Positions 1 through 8,652 of a stretch of DNA of 48,786 nt are shown here, piece by piece. The first letter of the stretch is position 1. Every line of letters begins with the position of its first letter. Where the stretch lies: NCBI GenBank assembly GCA_005502915.1, contig SCMT01000027.1:1-48786 (forward strand), read 5' to 3'. A program made the position numbers and the translations under genes. The notes beneath the pieces are model-generated. The model was given only the letters and a program-made list of their open reading frames with translations. It ran no database searches and was not told the DNA's origin. The stretch comes from Lysobacteraceae bacterium 2PB. Lineage in GTDB: Bacteria > Pseudomonadota > Gammaproteobacteria > Xanthomonadales > Xanthomonadaceae.

Positions 1-2
1 AC

Positions 3-299
3 CGTTGTTGCCGCGCGCCGCCACCCGTCGCGTCGGCGCGCGGCAACAACGGTTTCGTCGGCGATGTCGCCGCCACCCGCGACACGCCGAAGACCACGAG
101 CGACTACGACGACCGCCCGCCGGTCTCCGCCGACTCGCCGGAATTCCGACAGGCTTGGCTGCAGCGCATCCGCGAGCTGCTGGCCAAGGGCGAGCAGGCC
201 TGGGCGCGCGAGAGCCTGCGCGAGTTCAAGCGCCGCTATCCCGATGCGGAACTGCCGGAAGACCTCAAGCCGCTGGCGGCGACGCTGACCGCGCCCTGA
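3..299 (+). CDS. C-terminal part of an unidentified protein (cut by the window edge)
   Basis: An open frame enters from the left edge and stops at TGA 297-299, giving about 98 residues. The first half is low-complexity and polar (Asn, Thr, Asp, Pro). The last 45 residues form a clear amphipathic segment that begins WLQRIRELLAKGEQ and continues LREFKRRYPDAELP, a motif I associate with C-termini of hypothetical proteins in Xanthomonadaceae. Codon use is normal for the window (G/C in third positions). It ends 26 bp before the yigZ-like gene and could be cotranscribed with it. The overlapping longer frame starting at base 5 contains no recognisable protein before the yigZ start, so I prefer this frame. 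Function unknown. Confidence 0.6.
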   Translation, partial: RCCRAPPPVASARGNNGFVGDVAATRDTPKTTSDYDDRPPVSADSPEFRQAWLQRIRELLAKGEQAWARESLREFKRRYPDAELPEDLKPLAATLTAP

Positions 300-325
300 G
301 CCCTGCGCGCGACGCCCAGACACCG

Positions 326-925
326 ATGCCGCTCGATACCCTGTACGGCCCGGCCTCGCACCTGCTGGAGGTCAAGCACAGCCGCTTCCTCGCCCAGGCC
401 GTGCCGATGGCCTCGGCCGAAGACGCCTCGGCCGTGCTGGCCGCGCTGGGCGATCCGGACGCCACCCACAACTGCTGGGCGTGGCGGGTCGGCGGGCAGT
501 ACCGGTCCAGCGACGACGGCGAACCCGCCGGCACCGCCGGACGGCCGATCCTCGCCGCGATCGACGGCCAGGGCTGCGACCAGGTGCTGGTCGTGGTCAC
601 GCGCTGGTACGGCGGTATCAAGCTCGGCGCAGGCGGCCTGGTCCGGGCCTACGGCGGCGCGGCGGCGGAATGCCTGCGTCGCGCGGAACGCCGACCGTTG
701 ATCGCGCTGTCGGAGTTCGACATCGCCTGCCCCTTCGCCGATCTCGGCGCCGTGCATGCCGCGCTGATCGCCGCCGAAGCCGCCAGGCTGGACGAACGCT
801 TCGACGCCGACGGCGCGGTGCTGCGCGTGCGTCTGCCGGCGGAACATGCCGACGCGCTCGCGCTGCGGCTGCGCGACGCCACGCGCGACCGCGCGCGACT
901 GTCGCCGGTCACGTCGCCGACGTAG
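326..925 (+). CDS. yigZ: YigZ/IMPACT family protein
   Basis: 199-residue protein of the YigZ/IMPACT (UPF0029) family. The conserved core is visible: an early KHSRFLA segment, THNCWAWRVG, a SSDDGEPAGTAGRPIL stretch and VTRWYGGIKLGAGGLVRAYG. The C-terminal 70 residues match the second small alpha/beta domain of bacterial members. Eukaryotic IMPACT modulates the GCN2 kinase; the bacterial role is not firmly established, with RNA or translation factor binding suggested from structure. The start at ATG 326 was chosen because the family homology begins there; the frame is open 5' of it but without family similarity. No strong Shine-Dalgarno is seen. Length is close to the usual 200-208 residues. 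Confidence 0.9.
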   Translation: MPLDTLYGPASHLLEVKHSRFLAQAVPMASAEDASAVLAALGDPDATHNCWAWRVGGQYRSSDDGEPAGTAGRPILAAIDGQGCDQVLVVVTRWYGGIKLGAGGLVRAYGGAAAECLRRAERRPLIALSEFDIACPFADLGAVHAALIAAEAARLDERFDADGAVLRVRLPAEHADALALRLRDATRDRARLSPVTSPT

Positions 926-967
926 GATCATCGACATTCCCCTGCCCGTCTTCCCGAGGATTCGACG

Positions 968-1666
968 ATGAAGCCGTCTTCGCTGCTGCCGTTCGTGCTC
1001 GTGCTCGGCCTGACTGCCTGCCAGCAGGCCGAAGAGGCCCAGCCCGCCACTGCCGACACCGCCGCCCCCGCGAAAGCCCCCGCAGCGCCGGCCGCGCCCG
1101 CTACCGCTCCCGCGGCCGCGCAGGCCGCCGTCGACGTCAAACCCTCGTTCGACTGCGCCGCTGCCGCCAGCGAGGCCGAGAAGCTCGTCTGCAGGGATCC
1201 GGAGCTCGCGGTCCTCGATCGTCGCCTCGCCGAAGTCTTCGCCCGCGCCAAGGCCGCACCCGGCGCCGACCAGGCCCGCCTCGCCGCCGAGCAGCGCGGC
1301 TGGGTCAAGGGCCGGGACGACTGCTGGAAATCCGTCGAGCGCAGCCGCTGCGTGTCCGAGGCCTACCTGACCCGCACCGTCCAGCTGCAGCTCGACAACG
1401 GCGAAACCACCACGCCGGAAGCGACTGCCTACGACTGCGACGACAAGAGCAAGCCCTTCACCGTCGTCTACTACAACGATCTCGATCCGAAGTCCGCCGT
1501 CGTCACCTGGGGCGACGACCAGGCCATCGCCTTCCCGATGATGGCCGCCAGCGGCGCGCGCTATGGCCGCGAAGGCATGGAAATCTGGGAGCACCAGGGC
1601 GAACTGTCGGTCGACTTCTACGGCAATCGCTTCACCTGCCGCGCCGCCGGCAGCACCGCCCCCTGA
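968..1666 (+). CDS. Lipoprotein with LprI-like and MliC-like lysozyme-inhibitor modules
   Basis: 232-residue predicted lipoprotein. The signal peptide ends in a lipobox LTAC with acylated Cys18. An Ala/Pro-rich linker (about 20-58) would span the periplasm. Residues 61-140 look like the LprI/DUF1311 domain: four cysteines (63, 75, 119, 128), a C-x-DPELAxLDRRLAE segment and a QRGWVKGRDDC segment. Residues 154-226 look like the MliC/C-type lysozyme inhibitor fold (YDCDD, a series of short beta strands, IWEHQGELSV, FTCRA with Cys157 and Cys224 able to pair). Both families inhibit lysozyme in other species, so a periplasmic defence against host or predator lysozyme is likely. Start ATG 968 has a GAGG-type site about 10 bp upstream. 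It appears to be a single-gene unit. Confidence 0.8.
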   Translation: MKPSSLLPFVLVLGLTACQQAEEAQPATADTAAPAKAPAAPAAPATAPAAAQAAVDVKPSFDCAAAASEAEKLVCRDPELAVLDRRLAEVFARAKAAPGADQARLAAEQRGWVKGRDDCWKSVERSRCVSEAYLTRTVQLQLDNGETTTPEATAYDCDDKSKPFTVVYYNDLDPKSAVVTWGDDQAIAFPMMAASGARYGREGMEIWEHQGELSVDFYGNRFTCRAAGSTAP

Positions 1667-1691
1667 GCCCCGGGGCTTGAATCCGCGTGTC

Positions 1692-1720
1692 CGCGTCGCC
1701 ATCCCGCAGGCGGCGACGCG
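1692..1720 (+). terminator. Perfect 9-bp stem-loop after the lysozyme-inhibitor lipoprotein gene
   Basis: CGCGTCGCC at 1692-1700 pairs with GGCGACGCG at 1712-1720 around an 11-base loop. It lies 26 bp after the stop codon. No T-tract follows, so intrinsic termination is uncertain; mRNA 3' end stabilisation is equally possible. Confidence 0.35.
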
Positions 1721-1877
1721 AAGACGCCTGCGCCAGCGGGCCCCCGAGCGGACAGCAGCCCGGGCCTCTCATCGGATGGTGAAGGCTTCGACCGAACCCT
1801 GTCCGTCGGTGCGGATTGGCCGACAATAGCTGTCCCGCCCTCCCCCACCGCAAGCGTCAAAGGACGCCGCCCCGCTC

Positions 1878-3644
1878 ATGTCCGAACCCGTTCCGCCCTC
1901 CGCCAAGGCCCCCATCGGCAGCCTGCGCGCGCTGTGGCCCTTCGTCCTCCACCATCGCGGCCTGTTCCTCGGCTGGCTGTGCGCGCTGGCGGTCTCGTCG
2001 ACGGCCGCCCTCAGCCTGCCGGTGGCGTTCCGGACGATGATCGACGACGGCTTCGTCAAGGGCGCGGCCTCGGACATCGACCGTAGCTTCGTGCTGCTCT
2101 TCCTGGTCGCGGTGGCGCTCGCCATCGGCACGGCGCTGCGCTTCTTCTTCGTCTCGCTGCTGGGCGAACGCGTGGTCGCCGACCTCCGCACCCGGCTCTA
2201 CGGCCACCTCATCGGCCTCGACGCCGGCTTCCACGAGCGCAATCGGAGCGGCGAGCTGGTCTCGCGCCTCACCGCGGACGTCGAACTGATCCGCAATCTC
2301 GTCGGCAGCTCGATGTCGGTCGCCGTGCGCAGTTCGATCACGGTGCTCGGCTCGCTGGTGATGCTGTTCGTGACCAGCCCCCGGCTGGCGACCTGGGCGC
2401 TGGTCGGCATTCCGGCGACCGTGCTGCCGGTGATGTTCGCCGCACGCTGGGTGCAGAACGCCTCGCGCGGCAGCCAGGATCGCGTCGCCGACGCCAACGC
2501 GCTGGCCACCGAAACCCTGGGCGCGGTGCGCACCGTGCAGGCCCACGGGCGCGAAGCCTACGAACGCGAGCGCTTCGGCGACGCCGTGATGCGCGCCATC
2601 GATGCCGCGCGCCGCCGCATCGGCCTGCAGGCCGGCATCACCGCCGTGATCATCGTGCTGTTCTTCGCCGCGATCACGGTCGTGCTGTGGATGGGCGCGC
2701 ACGACGTCAACGCCGGACGGATGAGCCTGGGCACGCTCGCGCAGTTCGTGCTCTACGCCATGTTCGCCGGCGGTTCGGTCGCCGCGCTGGCCGAGACCTG
2801 GAACGAACTGCAGCGCGCGGCCGGCGGCATGAGCCGCATCGACGAACTGCTGGCCGAACGCAACGGCATCCCGGCCCCCGCCTCGCCGGTGGCGCTGCCG
2901 CCGGCGCTGCGCGGCGACATCCAGCTCGACGCGGTGTCCTTCCGCTACCCGCAGCGCCCCGACAAGGCCGCGCTGCACGACTTCACACTGCACGTGAAGC
3001 CCGGCGAAACCGTGGCCCTGGTCGGGCCGTCCGGCGCGGGCAAGAGCACGGTGTTCTCGCTGCTCCTGCGCTTCCACGACCCGCAGGATGGCCGCGTGTC
3101 GGTCGACGGCATCGACGTGCGCGAATGCGATCCGGTTGCCTTGAGGGAGCACATCGCCCTGGTCCCGCAGCAGCCCACGCTGTTCGCGACCAGCGCCCGC
3201 GAGAACATCCGCTACGGCCGCCTCGACGCCACCGACGCGGAGATCGAGGCCGCCGCGCGTTCGGCCGAAGCCCACGAGTTCATCGCCGCCCTGCCCAAGG
3301 GCTACGACGAACAGCTCGGCGAGCGCGGCACCACCCTTTCGGGCGGCCAGCAGCAGCGCCTCGCGATCGCCCGCGCGCTGATCAAGGACGCCCCGGTGCT
3401 GCTGCTCGACGAAGCCACCTCCGCGCTCGACGCGCAGAGCGAACGCGCCGTGCAGCACGCGCTGGAGAACCTGATGCGCGGCCGCACCACGCTGGTGATC
3501 GCGCATCGACTGGCCACGATCCTCAAGGCCGACCGCATCGTGGTGATGGACCACGGCCGCATCGTCGCCGAAGGCACGCATGAAGAACTGCTCGCGCAGG
3601 ACGGCCTGTACGCGGAACTGGCGCGGCTGCAGTTCCTGGACTGA
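1878..3644 (+). CDS. ABC half-transporter, MsbA/multidrug-type (permease fused to ATPase)
   Basis: 588-residue exporter half with an N-terminal six-helix membrane domain (about 20-315) and a C-terminal nucleotide-binding domain. In the ATPase the Walker A is GPSGAGKST (383-391), the Q-loop is VPQQP, the signature is LSGGQQQR (from 487), the Walker B is VLLLDE (507-512) followed by ATSALD, and the H-loop is IAHRLAT. All catalytic residues are present. The domain order is that of MsbA and LmrA-type exporters, which act as homodimers in the inner membrane and export lipids or drugs. The substrate cannot be read from the sequence. The start ATG 1878 gives the expected length. The next gene, 86 bp downstream on the same strand, is mbtH-like. 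Confidence 0.88.
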   Translation: MSEPVPPSAKAPIGSLRALWPFVLHHRGLFLGWLCALAVSSTAALSLPVAFRTMIDDGFVKGAASDIDRSFVLLFLVAVALAIGTALRFFFVSLLGERVVADLRTRLYGHLIGLDAGFHERNRSGELVSRLTADVELIRNLVGSSMSVAVRSSITVLGSLVMLFVTSPRLATWALVGIPATVLPVMFAARWVQNASRGSQDRVADANALATETLGAVRTVQAHGREAYERERFGDAVMRAIDAARRRIGLQAGITAVIIVLFFAAITVVLWMGAHDVNAGRMSLGTLAQFVLYAMFAGGSVAALAETWNELQRAAGGMSRIDELLAERNGIPAPASPVALPPALRGDIQLDAVSFRYPQRPDKAALHDFTLHVKPGETVALVGPSGAGKSTVFSLLLRFHDPQDGRVSVDGIDVRECDPVALREHIALVPQQPTLFATSARENIRYGRLDATDAEIEAAARSAEAHEFIAALPKGYDEQLGERGTTLSGGQQQRLAIARALIKDAPVLLLDEATSALDAQSERAVQHALENLMRGRTTLVIAHRLATILKADRIVVMDHGRIVAEGTHEELLAQDGLYAELARLQFLD

Positions 3645-3730
3645 GCCACGCCGGGACATCGAGTGGCATCGCGATGCCGGGCGTATGATCCCGGCATCGC
3701 GCATGCCGCGCGCATGCACGGAGACCGCTC

Positions 3731-3952
3731 ATGACGCCTGACGACGACAGCACCCGCTACCAGGTCGTGGTGAACCACGAAGAGCAGTATTCGATCTGGC
3801 CCGCCGACCGCGCGCTGCCGCTCGGCTGGCAGGCCGAGGGTTTCAGCGGCTCCAAGGCGGAATGCCTGGCGCACATCGAAGCCGTATGGACCGACATGCG
3901 CCCGCTGTCGCTGCGTCGGCGCCTGGAAGAGGACGGCGGGCGATCCTCCTGA
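3731..3952 (+). CDS. MbtH-like protein
   Basis: 73-residue protein matching the MbtH family over its whole length: [15 protein letters not shown], the GW-x(10,12)-G-x-K-x-ECL segment, and [14 protein letters not shown] near the end. MbtH proteins bind adenylation domains of nonribosomal peptide synthetases and are needed for their folding or activity. No NRPS, phosphopantetheinyl transferase or siderophore gene is in this window, so this is an orphan copy relative to the visible sequence. It lies 86 bp after an ABC exporter on the same strand, a combination also seen in NRPS loci, but the link here is only positional. A GGAG at 3719-3722 supports ATG 3731. A terminator follows at about 4018-4048. 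Confidence 0.9.
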   Translation: MTPDDDSTRYQVVVNHEEQYSIWPADRALPLGWQAEGFSGSKAECLAHIEAVWTDMRPLSLRRRLEEDGGRSS

Positions 3953-3998
3953 GCGCGCGTTCGCGGGCTGCCCATCAGCGGATTGCGCAGCGGCCGAC

Positions 3999-4074
3999 AA
4001 TCGGAGGCGCGCAAACAAAAAGCCAACCCGCGAAGGTTGGCTTTTTTCTTGAAAAGAAGCGCGCTCGGAAGGAT
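3999..4074. repeat. Degenerate copy of the tRNA-Arg 3' end plus its terminator
   Basis: The stretch 3999-4074 resembles 4146-4221 with an offset of 147-148 bp. The similarity covers a GGAGGCGCGCAAA-type leader, the terminator stem and the following GCGCGCTCGGAAGGAT (4059-4074). That last piece matches the genuine tRNA-Arg 3' tail GCGCGCCCGGAAGGAT (4206-4221) at 15 of 16 bases. Beyond 4074 the similarity stops, so this is a tRNA tail remnant and not a gene. It may have arisen by tandem duplication or be the scar of an element that used the tRNA end as an attachment site. Confidence 0.6.
4018..4048. terminator. Bidirectional intrinsic terminator (copy A)
   Basis: AAAAGCCAACC (4018-4028) pairs with GGTTGGCTTTT (4035-4045), with a six-base loop and a T-run on both strands. 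On the plus strand it would end mbtH transcription. It is nearly the same as the second terminator 148 bp further on. Confidence 0.8.
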
Positions 4075-4163
4075 GAGAGCCCGCCGCTTGCGAAGCACGG
4101 CGTCGCGCAGGGAGGGACGCCCGCCGCGCTGCGGCGGCCCGGGAATCCGAGGGCGCGCAAAGA

Positions 4164-4196
4164 AAAAAAGCCAATCCGCGCGGATTGGCTTTTTTC
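4164..4196. terminator. Bidirectional intrinsic terminator of tRNA-Arg (copy B)
   Basis: A 14-15 bp stem, AAAAAAGCCAATCCG (4164-4178) with CGGATTGGCTTTTTT (4181-4195), lies just beyond the 3' end of tRNA-Arg. The two bases left at the tip mean the top of the stem probably opens to form the loop. Read on the minus strand it follows the tRNA CCA by 8 bases and ends in a T-run, which suits termination of the csrA/tRNA transcripts. Confidence 0.8.
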
Positions 4197-4203
4197 TGAA
4201 GAG

Positions 4204-4280
4204 TGGCGCGCCCGGAAGGATTCGAACCTCCGACCCCCAAGTTCGTAGCCTGGTGCTCTATCCAACTGAGCTACGGGCGC
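4204..4280 (-). tRNA. tRNA-Arg (anticodon ACG)
   Basis: The 77-nt cloverleaf reads on the minus strand. The acceptor stem GCGCCCG pairs with CGGGCGC, followed by discriminator G and encoded CCA (4204-4206). The D-arm is GCTC-AGTTGGATA-GAGC. The anticodon stem CCAGG/CTTGG encloses CTACGAA, giving anticodon ACG. The T-arm is GGAGG-TTCGAAT-CCTTC. The A at position 34 is expected to be converted to inosine by TadA, so it would read CGU, CGC and CGA. Confidence 0.97.
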
Positions 4281-4452
4281 GCGGTGAAGAAGCGAAATTG
4301 TGCCAACTCGAAGCGAATCGGTCAACTCCATCCGAACATTCTTCGTGATCGCCGTTCCCCGTGGGAAACCTCGCTTTGCCACAAGCGATTGTTCGATCTC
4401 GATGAGGGTCGACTTGCTTGCGCATACCGACCATTTGTTCGGGTGAAACAGG

Positions 4453-4545
4453 TGGCGGAGAGTGAGGGATTCGAACCCTCGATGCAGCTTTTGACCGCAT
4501 ACTCCCTTAGCAGGGGAGCCCCTTCGGCCTCTCGGGCAACTCTCC
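4453..4545 (-). tRNA. tRNA-Ser (anticodon GCT)
   Basis: 93-nt class II tRNA on the minus strand. The acceptor GGAGAGT pairs with ACTCTCC, followed by G and encoded CCA (4453-4455). The anticodon stem CTCCC/GGGAG encloses CTGCTAA, giving anticodon GCT for AGC/AGU serine codons. A long variable arm and the T-arm GAGGG-TTCGAAT-CCCTC are present. It lies 44 bp after csrA on the same strand; the alaS-csrA-tRNA-Ser order is common in gammaproteobacteria. Confidence 0.97.
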
Positions 4546-4589
4546 GTCGGCGCGCGGTCAACTGCGCGCAGGGTGCACAGGATACCGGC

Positions 4590-4802
4590 TCAATCGTCCT
4601 GCGGCAAACCCGAATTCGGGCCGTGGCTCGGATGGCCTTCACCGCGCTGGATGCGCTGGTAGATTTCCTCGCGATGGACCGCGACGTCCTTCGGCGCCGT
4701 GATCCCGATACGCACCTGGTTGCCTTTGACGCCGAGCACGGTCACCGTGACGGTGTCGCCGATCATCAAGGTTTCGCCAACCCGGCGAGTCAAAATGAGC
4801 AT
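4590..4802 (-). CDS. csrA: Carbon storage regulator CsrA (RsmA)
   Basis: 70-residue RNA-binding translational regulator. The family core is intact: [31 protein letters not shown] and [16 protein letters not shown], including Arg6/Arg7 and the Val40-Arg44 region used for GGA binding in known homologues. The tail after residue 55 (Gly/His/Pro/Asp-rich) is longer than the 61-residue E. coli protein, as in xanthomonad RsmA. The start is fixed by GGAGA 7 bases upstream on the minus strand. In relatives this protein controls virulence, motility and carbon storage mRNAs. It lies 142 bp downstream of alaS. Confidence 0.97.
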   Translation of the reverse strand: MLILTRRVGETLMIGDTVTVTVLGVKGNQVRIGITAPKDVAVHREEIYQRIQRGEGHPSHGPNSGLPQDD

Positions 4803-4944
4803 TGCAATTCTCCATGGGCCGGCTTCCCCCTCGCCGACACGCTGTCGTTGTTCCGCGACCGATTCTTGTGGGGATGGAATTCCGGAGCGGACGCAATTGA
4901 TTTAAGAATACCCGGACACACTCGTCGGCGAGAAGCGCCGATCA

Positions 4945-7605
4945 TCATGTCGAGCAGGCCAGACGGCCCTTGACCCAATCCTGAACGCCCTCCAGAGCTC
5001 CGCGCAGATTCGGGCCATCCTCGCCCCCTCCTTGAGCCATGTCGGGGCGGCCACCGCCTTTGCCCCCGATCTGGCCGGCAACGTGCGCCAGCAATTCCCC
5101 GGCCTTGACAGGCCCAAGTGCCGCGCCGCTCACCCCCGCAACGAGAGCCACTTTACCATCCGCGGCCCCGGCCAACACGACGACGGCATCACGAAGTTGC
5201 TGTTTCAGATGGTCGACGGCCTCGCGCAGCCCCTTGGAATCCAGACCCTCGACCCGGGCCGCGAGGACCTTCACGCCACCGACATCGGCGGCGGTCGCAG
5301 CCAGGTCGGCCACGGTGGCGGTCGCGGCCTTGGCCTTGAGCGCCTCGATCTCGCGCTCGAGCTTCTTCTGGCGATCGAGCAGGGCACGCAGCTTGTCGCC
5401 GATGTCGGCCGGGTTGCCGCCGAGCAGGTCCGCGGCCTCGTCGAGGCGGCGCTCTTCGTCGGCGATGTAGTCCAGTGCACCCTGGCCGGTCACGGCCTCG
5501 ATCCGGCGGACGCCGGCCTGGATGCCGCCTTCGGACACGATCTTGAACAGGCCGATGTCGCCGGTGCGACGCACGTGGGTGCCACCGCACAGTTCGGTCG
5601 ACGTGTCGCCCATGCGCAGGACGCGCACGTGCTCGCCGTACTTCTCGCCGAACAGCGCCATCGCCCCGAAATCCAGCGCTTCCTGCATGCCCATGTGGTG
5701 CACTTCGGCTTCGCTGTTGGCGCGGATCTCGGCGTTGACGCGGCGTTCGATCTCGGCCAGTTCGTCGGCGGTGACCGCCTGGAAATGGCTGAAATCGAAA
5801 CGCAGGCGGTCGGGCGCGACCAGCGAACCCTTCTGGGTCACGTGGGTGCCGAGCACGCTGCGCAGCGCGGCGTGCAGCAGGTGGGTCGCGCTGTGGTTGA
5901 GGATGGTGGCGCCACGACGCGCGCCGTCGACCTGGGCCGACAGGCGGTCGCCGCGCTTGAGGCTGCCGGCATTGAGCGTGCCGACATGACCGAAGAACTG
6001 GCCGGCGAACTTCTGGGTGTCGGCGACCGCGAACTCGGCGCCCTCGCCCGCCAGCGTGCCGGTGTCGCCCACCTGGCCGCCGGACTCGGCGTAGAACGGG
6101 GTGCGCGCCAGGAGGACGATTGCCTCGTCGCCCGCAACGATGCTTTCCACGGGTGCGCCGTCCTTGAGCAGAGCGACGACTTCGAGGTCGTCGGCATCGA
6201 GGCGGTCGTAGCCGAGGAACTCGGTAGGGGCGAGTTGGGCGATGAGTTCGGCCGGCATGGCCACACCGCCGCCGAACTTGCCCGCCTTGCGCGCGCGCTC
6301 GCGCTGCTCGTCCATCAGGCGCTCGTATTCGGCCGTGACTTCGGCCGGCACGTCCGACAGGCCCTTTTCGCGCAGGATGTCGAGGATCAGGTCCGGCGGG
6401 CAGCCATAGGTGTCGTGCAGCTGGAACAGCTGCTCGCCATCGATCCTACCGGCGCTCTGTGCGAGATAGCCTTCCAGGCGCGCCATGCCGGCATCCAGCG
6501 TCTGCGCGAACGCGGCTTCTTCGGCCTTGAGCGCGCGCTCGATGAGCGTGCGCTTCTCGACCAGTTCCGGGTACGCCTCGCCCATCGCCTCGATCAAAGG
6601 CTGCACCATGCGCCAGAAGTTGCCTTCTGCGCTGAGTGCACCGAGCTTCCAGAAATGACGGATCGCGCGGCGGATGATCCGGCGCAGCACGTAGCCGCGA
6701 CCGTCGTTCGAGGGCAGTACGCCGTCGACGATCAGGAAGCTGCAGGCGCGGGTGTGGTCAGCGATGACGCGCAGCGATTTGTGCTCGAGGTCGGCGGTGT
6801 TCGTGATCGCGGCGGCGGCCTTGATCAGGTGCTGGAACAGGTCGATCTCGTAGTTGCTGTGCACGTGCTGCAGCACGGCCGCGATGCGTTCCAGACCCAT
6901 GCCGGTATCGACGCAGGGCGCCGGGAGCGGCAGCAGGCTGCCGTCGGGCTGGCGGTCGAACTGCATGAAGACGTTGTTCCAGATCTCGATGTAGCGATCG
7001 CCGTCCTCGTCCGGGCTGCCCGGCGGACCGCCGGCGATATGGTCGCCGTGGTCGTAGAAGATCTCGGTGCAGGGGCCGCAGGGACCGGTGTCGGCCATCT
7101 GCCAGAAGTTGTCCGACGCGTAGGGTTTGCCCTTGTTGTCGCCGATGCGGATGATGCGCTCCGGCGGCAGGCCGATGCCCTTGTTCCAGATCTCGAAGGC
7201 TTCGTCGTCGGTGTGGTAGATCGTGACGAGCAGGCGCTCCTTCGGCAGCTTCCAGACCTCGGTCAGCAGTTCCCAGGCGTAGGCGATGGCATCCTGCTTG
7301 AAATAGTCGCCGAAGCTGAAATTGCCCAGCATCTCGAAGAAGGTGTGGTGGCGGGCGGTGTAGCCGACCTGGTCGAGATCGTTGTGCTTGCCGCCGGCGC
7401 GCACGCAGCGCTGGCTGGAGACGGCGCGGGTATAGCTGCGTTTCTCGGCGCCGAGGAAGACGTCCTTGAACTGGACCATGCCGGCGTTGGTGAACAGCAG
7501 GGTCTTGTCGTTGCCCGGGACGAGCGGGCTCGACGGCACCACGGCGTGGCCCTTGGAGCGGAAGAATTCGAGGAAATCGCGGCGGATGTCGGCTGTGGTT
7601 TTCAT
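4945..7605 (-). CDS. alaS: Alanine--tRNA ligase
   Basis: 886-residue class II synthetase charging tRNA-Ala. The start [15 protein letters not shown] is the standard N-terminus, so ATG 7603-7605 was chosen over the 27-residue upstream extension, which is not family-like. The aminoacylation domain holds the motif 1/2 region ([46 protein letters not shown]). The editing domain carries the zinc-binding pattern [11 protein letters not shown] and [14 protein letters not shown] coiled-coil and C-Ala domain follow, ending with the glycine-rich [14 protein letters not shown] segment. Length is normal. It is followed by csrA on the same strand. Upstream to recX there are 210 bp that include a GGGGCACTGTCCCC palindrome. 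Confidence 0.98.
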   Translation of the reverse strand: MKTTADIRRDFLEFFRSKGHAVVPSSPLVPGNDKTLLFTNAGMVQFKDVFLGAEKRSYTRAVSSQRCVRAGGKHNDLDQVGYTARHHTFFEMLGNFSFGDYFKQDAIAYAWELLTEVWKLPKERLLVTIYHTDDEAFEIWNKGIGLPPERIIRIGDNKGKPYASDNFWQMADTGPCGPCTEIFYDHGDHIAGGPPGSPDEDGDRYIEIWNNVFMQFDRQPDGSLLPLPAPCVDTGMGLERIAAVLQHVHSNYEIDLFQHLIKAAAAITNTADLEHKSLRVIADHTRACSFLIVDGVLPSNDGRGYVLRRIIRRAIRHFWKLGALSAEGNFWRMVQPLIEAMGEAYPELVEKRTLIERALKAEEAAFAQTLDAGMARLEGYLAQSAGRIDGEQLFQLHDTYGCPPDLILDILREKGLSDVPAEVTAEYERLMDEQRERARKAGKFGGGVAMPAELIAQLAPTEFLGYDRLDADDLEVVALLKDGAPVESIVAGDEAIVLLARTPFYAESGGQVGDTGTLAGEGAEFAVADTQKFAGQFFGHVGTLNAGSLKRGDRLSAQVDGARRGATILNHSATHLLHAALRSVLGTHVTQKGSLVAPDRLRFDFSHFQAVTADELAEIERRVNAEIRANSEAEVHHMGMQEALDFGAMALFGEKYGEHVRVLRMGDTSTELCGGTHVRRTGDIGLFKIVSEGGIQAGVRRIEAVTGQGALDYIADEERRLDEAADLLGGNPADIGDKLRALLDRQKKLEREIEALKAKAATATVADLAATAADVGGVKVLAARVEGLDSKGLREAVDHLKQQLRDAVVVLAGAADGKVALVAGVSGAALGPVKAGELLAHVAGQIGGKGGGRPDMAQGGGEDGPNLRGALEGVQDWVKGRLACST

Positions 7606-7815
7606 GGCTGGCGGCGAAGATGAGGGGCACTGTCCCCACCCGCGAAGCCGGCACCGTGCCGACGCGGATACGAGCGGACAACCCAAGACCGCCTAGGTTA
7701 GCAGGCCAGACGTCCCGGATGGCCGATCCGACCGCGTCCGTGGCGCCGGGTTCCCGGCCGGCTTGGCTGACTGGATACGATCTGCGCCGGCATGGAGGGG
7801 CCGCCACGGGCCCTG

Positions 7816-8322
7816 TCAGTGGTCGTCGGGGTCGTAGCGCGTGGCAGCGCGCACCTGGTCGCCGGTGAAGCCGCGTCGGGCAAGGAATTCGGCAGCCTTG
7901 CGCTGCAGGGAGCGATCCTCGAGCGCACCGGGGAAACGACGCCGGACCAGGTCGCGGGCGTTGTCGGTCCAGTCGCCGTCGTAGGCCTCGAAGGCGGCGG
8001 CGACGGCGTCCCGGTCCAGTCCATGCGTCGACAGCTCGGCGCGGATGCGCAGCGGGCCCTGGCCGTTGTTCGCACGGCTGCGGACCAGTTGTTCGGCGAA
8101 GCGGTCGTTGCTCTGCCAGCCCTCGGCGGTCATGCGGTCGACCGTCGCCTGCGCCTCGTCCTTGTCGATGCCGCGCGCGGCCAGCTTGCGCGCCAGCTCT
8201 TTGCGCGAGTGCTCCCGACGGACCAGCAGCGAAAGGGCGCGCTGCCCCGGCGTCGGCTCGGGACCGCGACGCTTGCGCGGGGCCGGTGCCTTGGCTTCAT
8301 CGGGTGGATCGATCGACGACAT
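7816..8322 (-). CDS. recX: RecX, regulatory protein of RecA
   Basis: 168-residue RecX family protein that binds RecA filaments and limits their activity. The start at ATG 8320-8322 (MSSIDPPDE) was chosen; the open frame runs 22 codons further but this extension is not family-like. Typical landmarks are [25 protein letters not shown][28 protein letters not shown] and [15 protein letters not shown], corresponding to the three-helix repeats. The N-terminal 25 residues are Lys/Arg/Pro-rich. It lies 330 bp downstream of recA on the same strand, separated by several strong hairpins, so transcription may be attenuated between them. Confidence 0.93.
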   Translation of the reverse strand: MSSIDPPDEAKAPAPRKRRGPEPTPGQRALSLLVRREHSRKELARKLAARGIDKDEAQATVDRMTAEGWQSNDRFAEQLVRSRANNGQGPLRIRAELSTHGLDRDAVAAAFEAYDGDWTDNARDLVRRRFPGALEDRSLQRKAAEFLARRGFTGDQVRAATRYDPDDH

Positions 8323-8540
8323 CGCGGTTCGTTCAATGGGCGGCGTGCATGCGACAGCAGGCAGGAATGAGGAGATCACGGCGGGCACGGGGCGCTTCGG
8401 TGCCGCGCAGGGCGATCATGATGCGATCGACCCTCACAGAAAGGCCAGGCAACCCCATCCCTGGAGCGGCCCGGCGAACGGCGCCACCGGCGAGCGGCGC
8501 CGCGATGCGGTGCGGGTTTGGGGCCCCACACCGCCGATAC

Positions 8541-8639
8541 GCCATCCGTGACGCATCGCTGGGGATGGCATGCAGCCGGTGGGCTGCATGGTGCGTCGGG
8601 GGCGGGCCGTCCACTGACGAGGTATTCGGGCCCGCCCCC
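8541..8639 (-). other. Cluster of three strong hairpins in the 330-bp recA-recX gap
   Basis: The gap 8323-8652 holds no gene that I can support. Close to the recA stop are three adjacent inverted repeats: GGGGGCGGGCC (8598-8608) with GGCCCGCCCCC (8629-8639); CATGCAGCC (8569-8577) with GGCTGCATG (8582-8590) around a four-base loop; and GCCATCC (8541-8547) with GGATGGC (8563-8569). None is followed by a T-tract on the minus strand. In E. coli a partial terminator between recA and recX lowers recX expression; this structured segment is well placed for the same role. Confidence 0.55.
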
Positions 8640-8652
8640 TCTGCGTTCGAAC

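Noticed and set aside
3731-4074. Start of an NRPS/siderophore cluster at mbtH
   Set aside because: No adenylation, condensation or carrier domain appears in any frame nearby.
4000-4560. Integrated prophage or genomic island at the tRNA genes
   Set aside because: No integrase, phage gene or distant direct repeat is found; only a short local duplication exists.
5032-7623. 863-codon open frame on the plus strand opposite alaS
   Set aside because: It is the antisense shadow of a certain gene in GC-rich DNA; the sequence is Ala/Gly/Val/Arg-rich with no family pattern.
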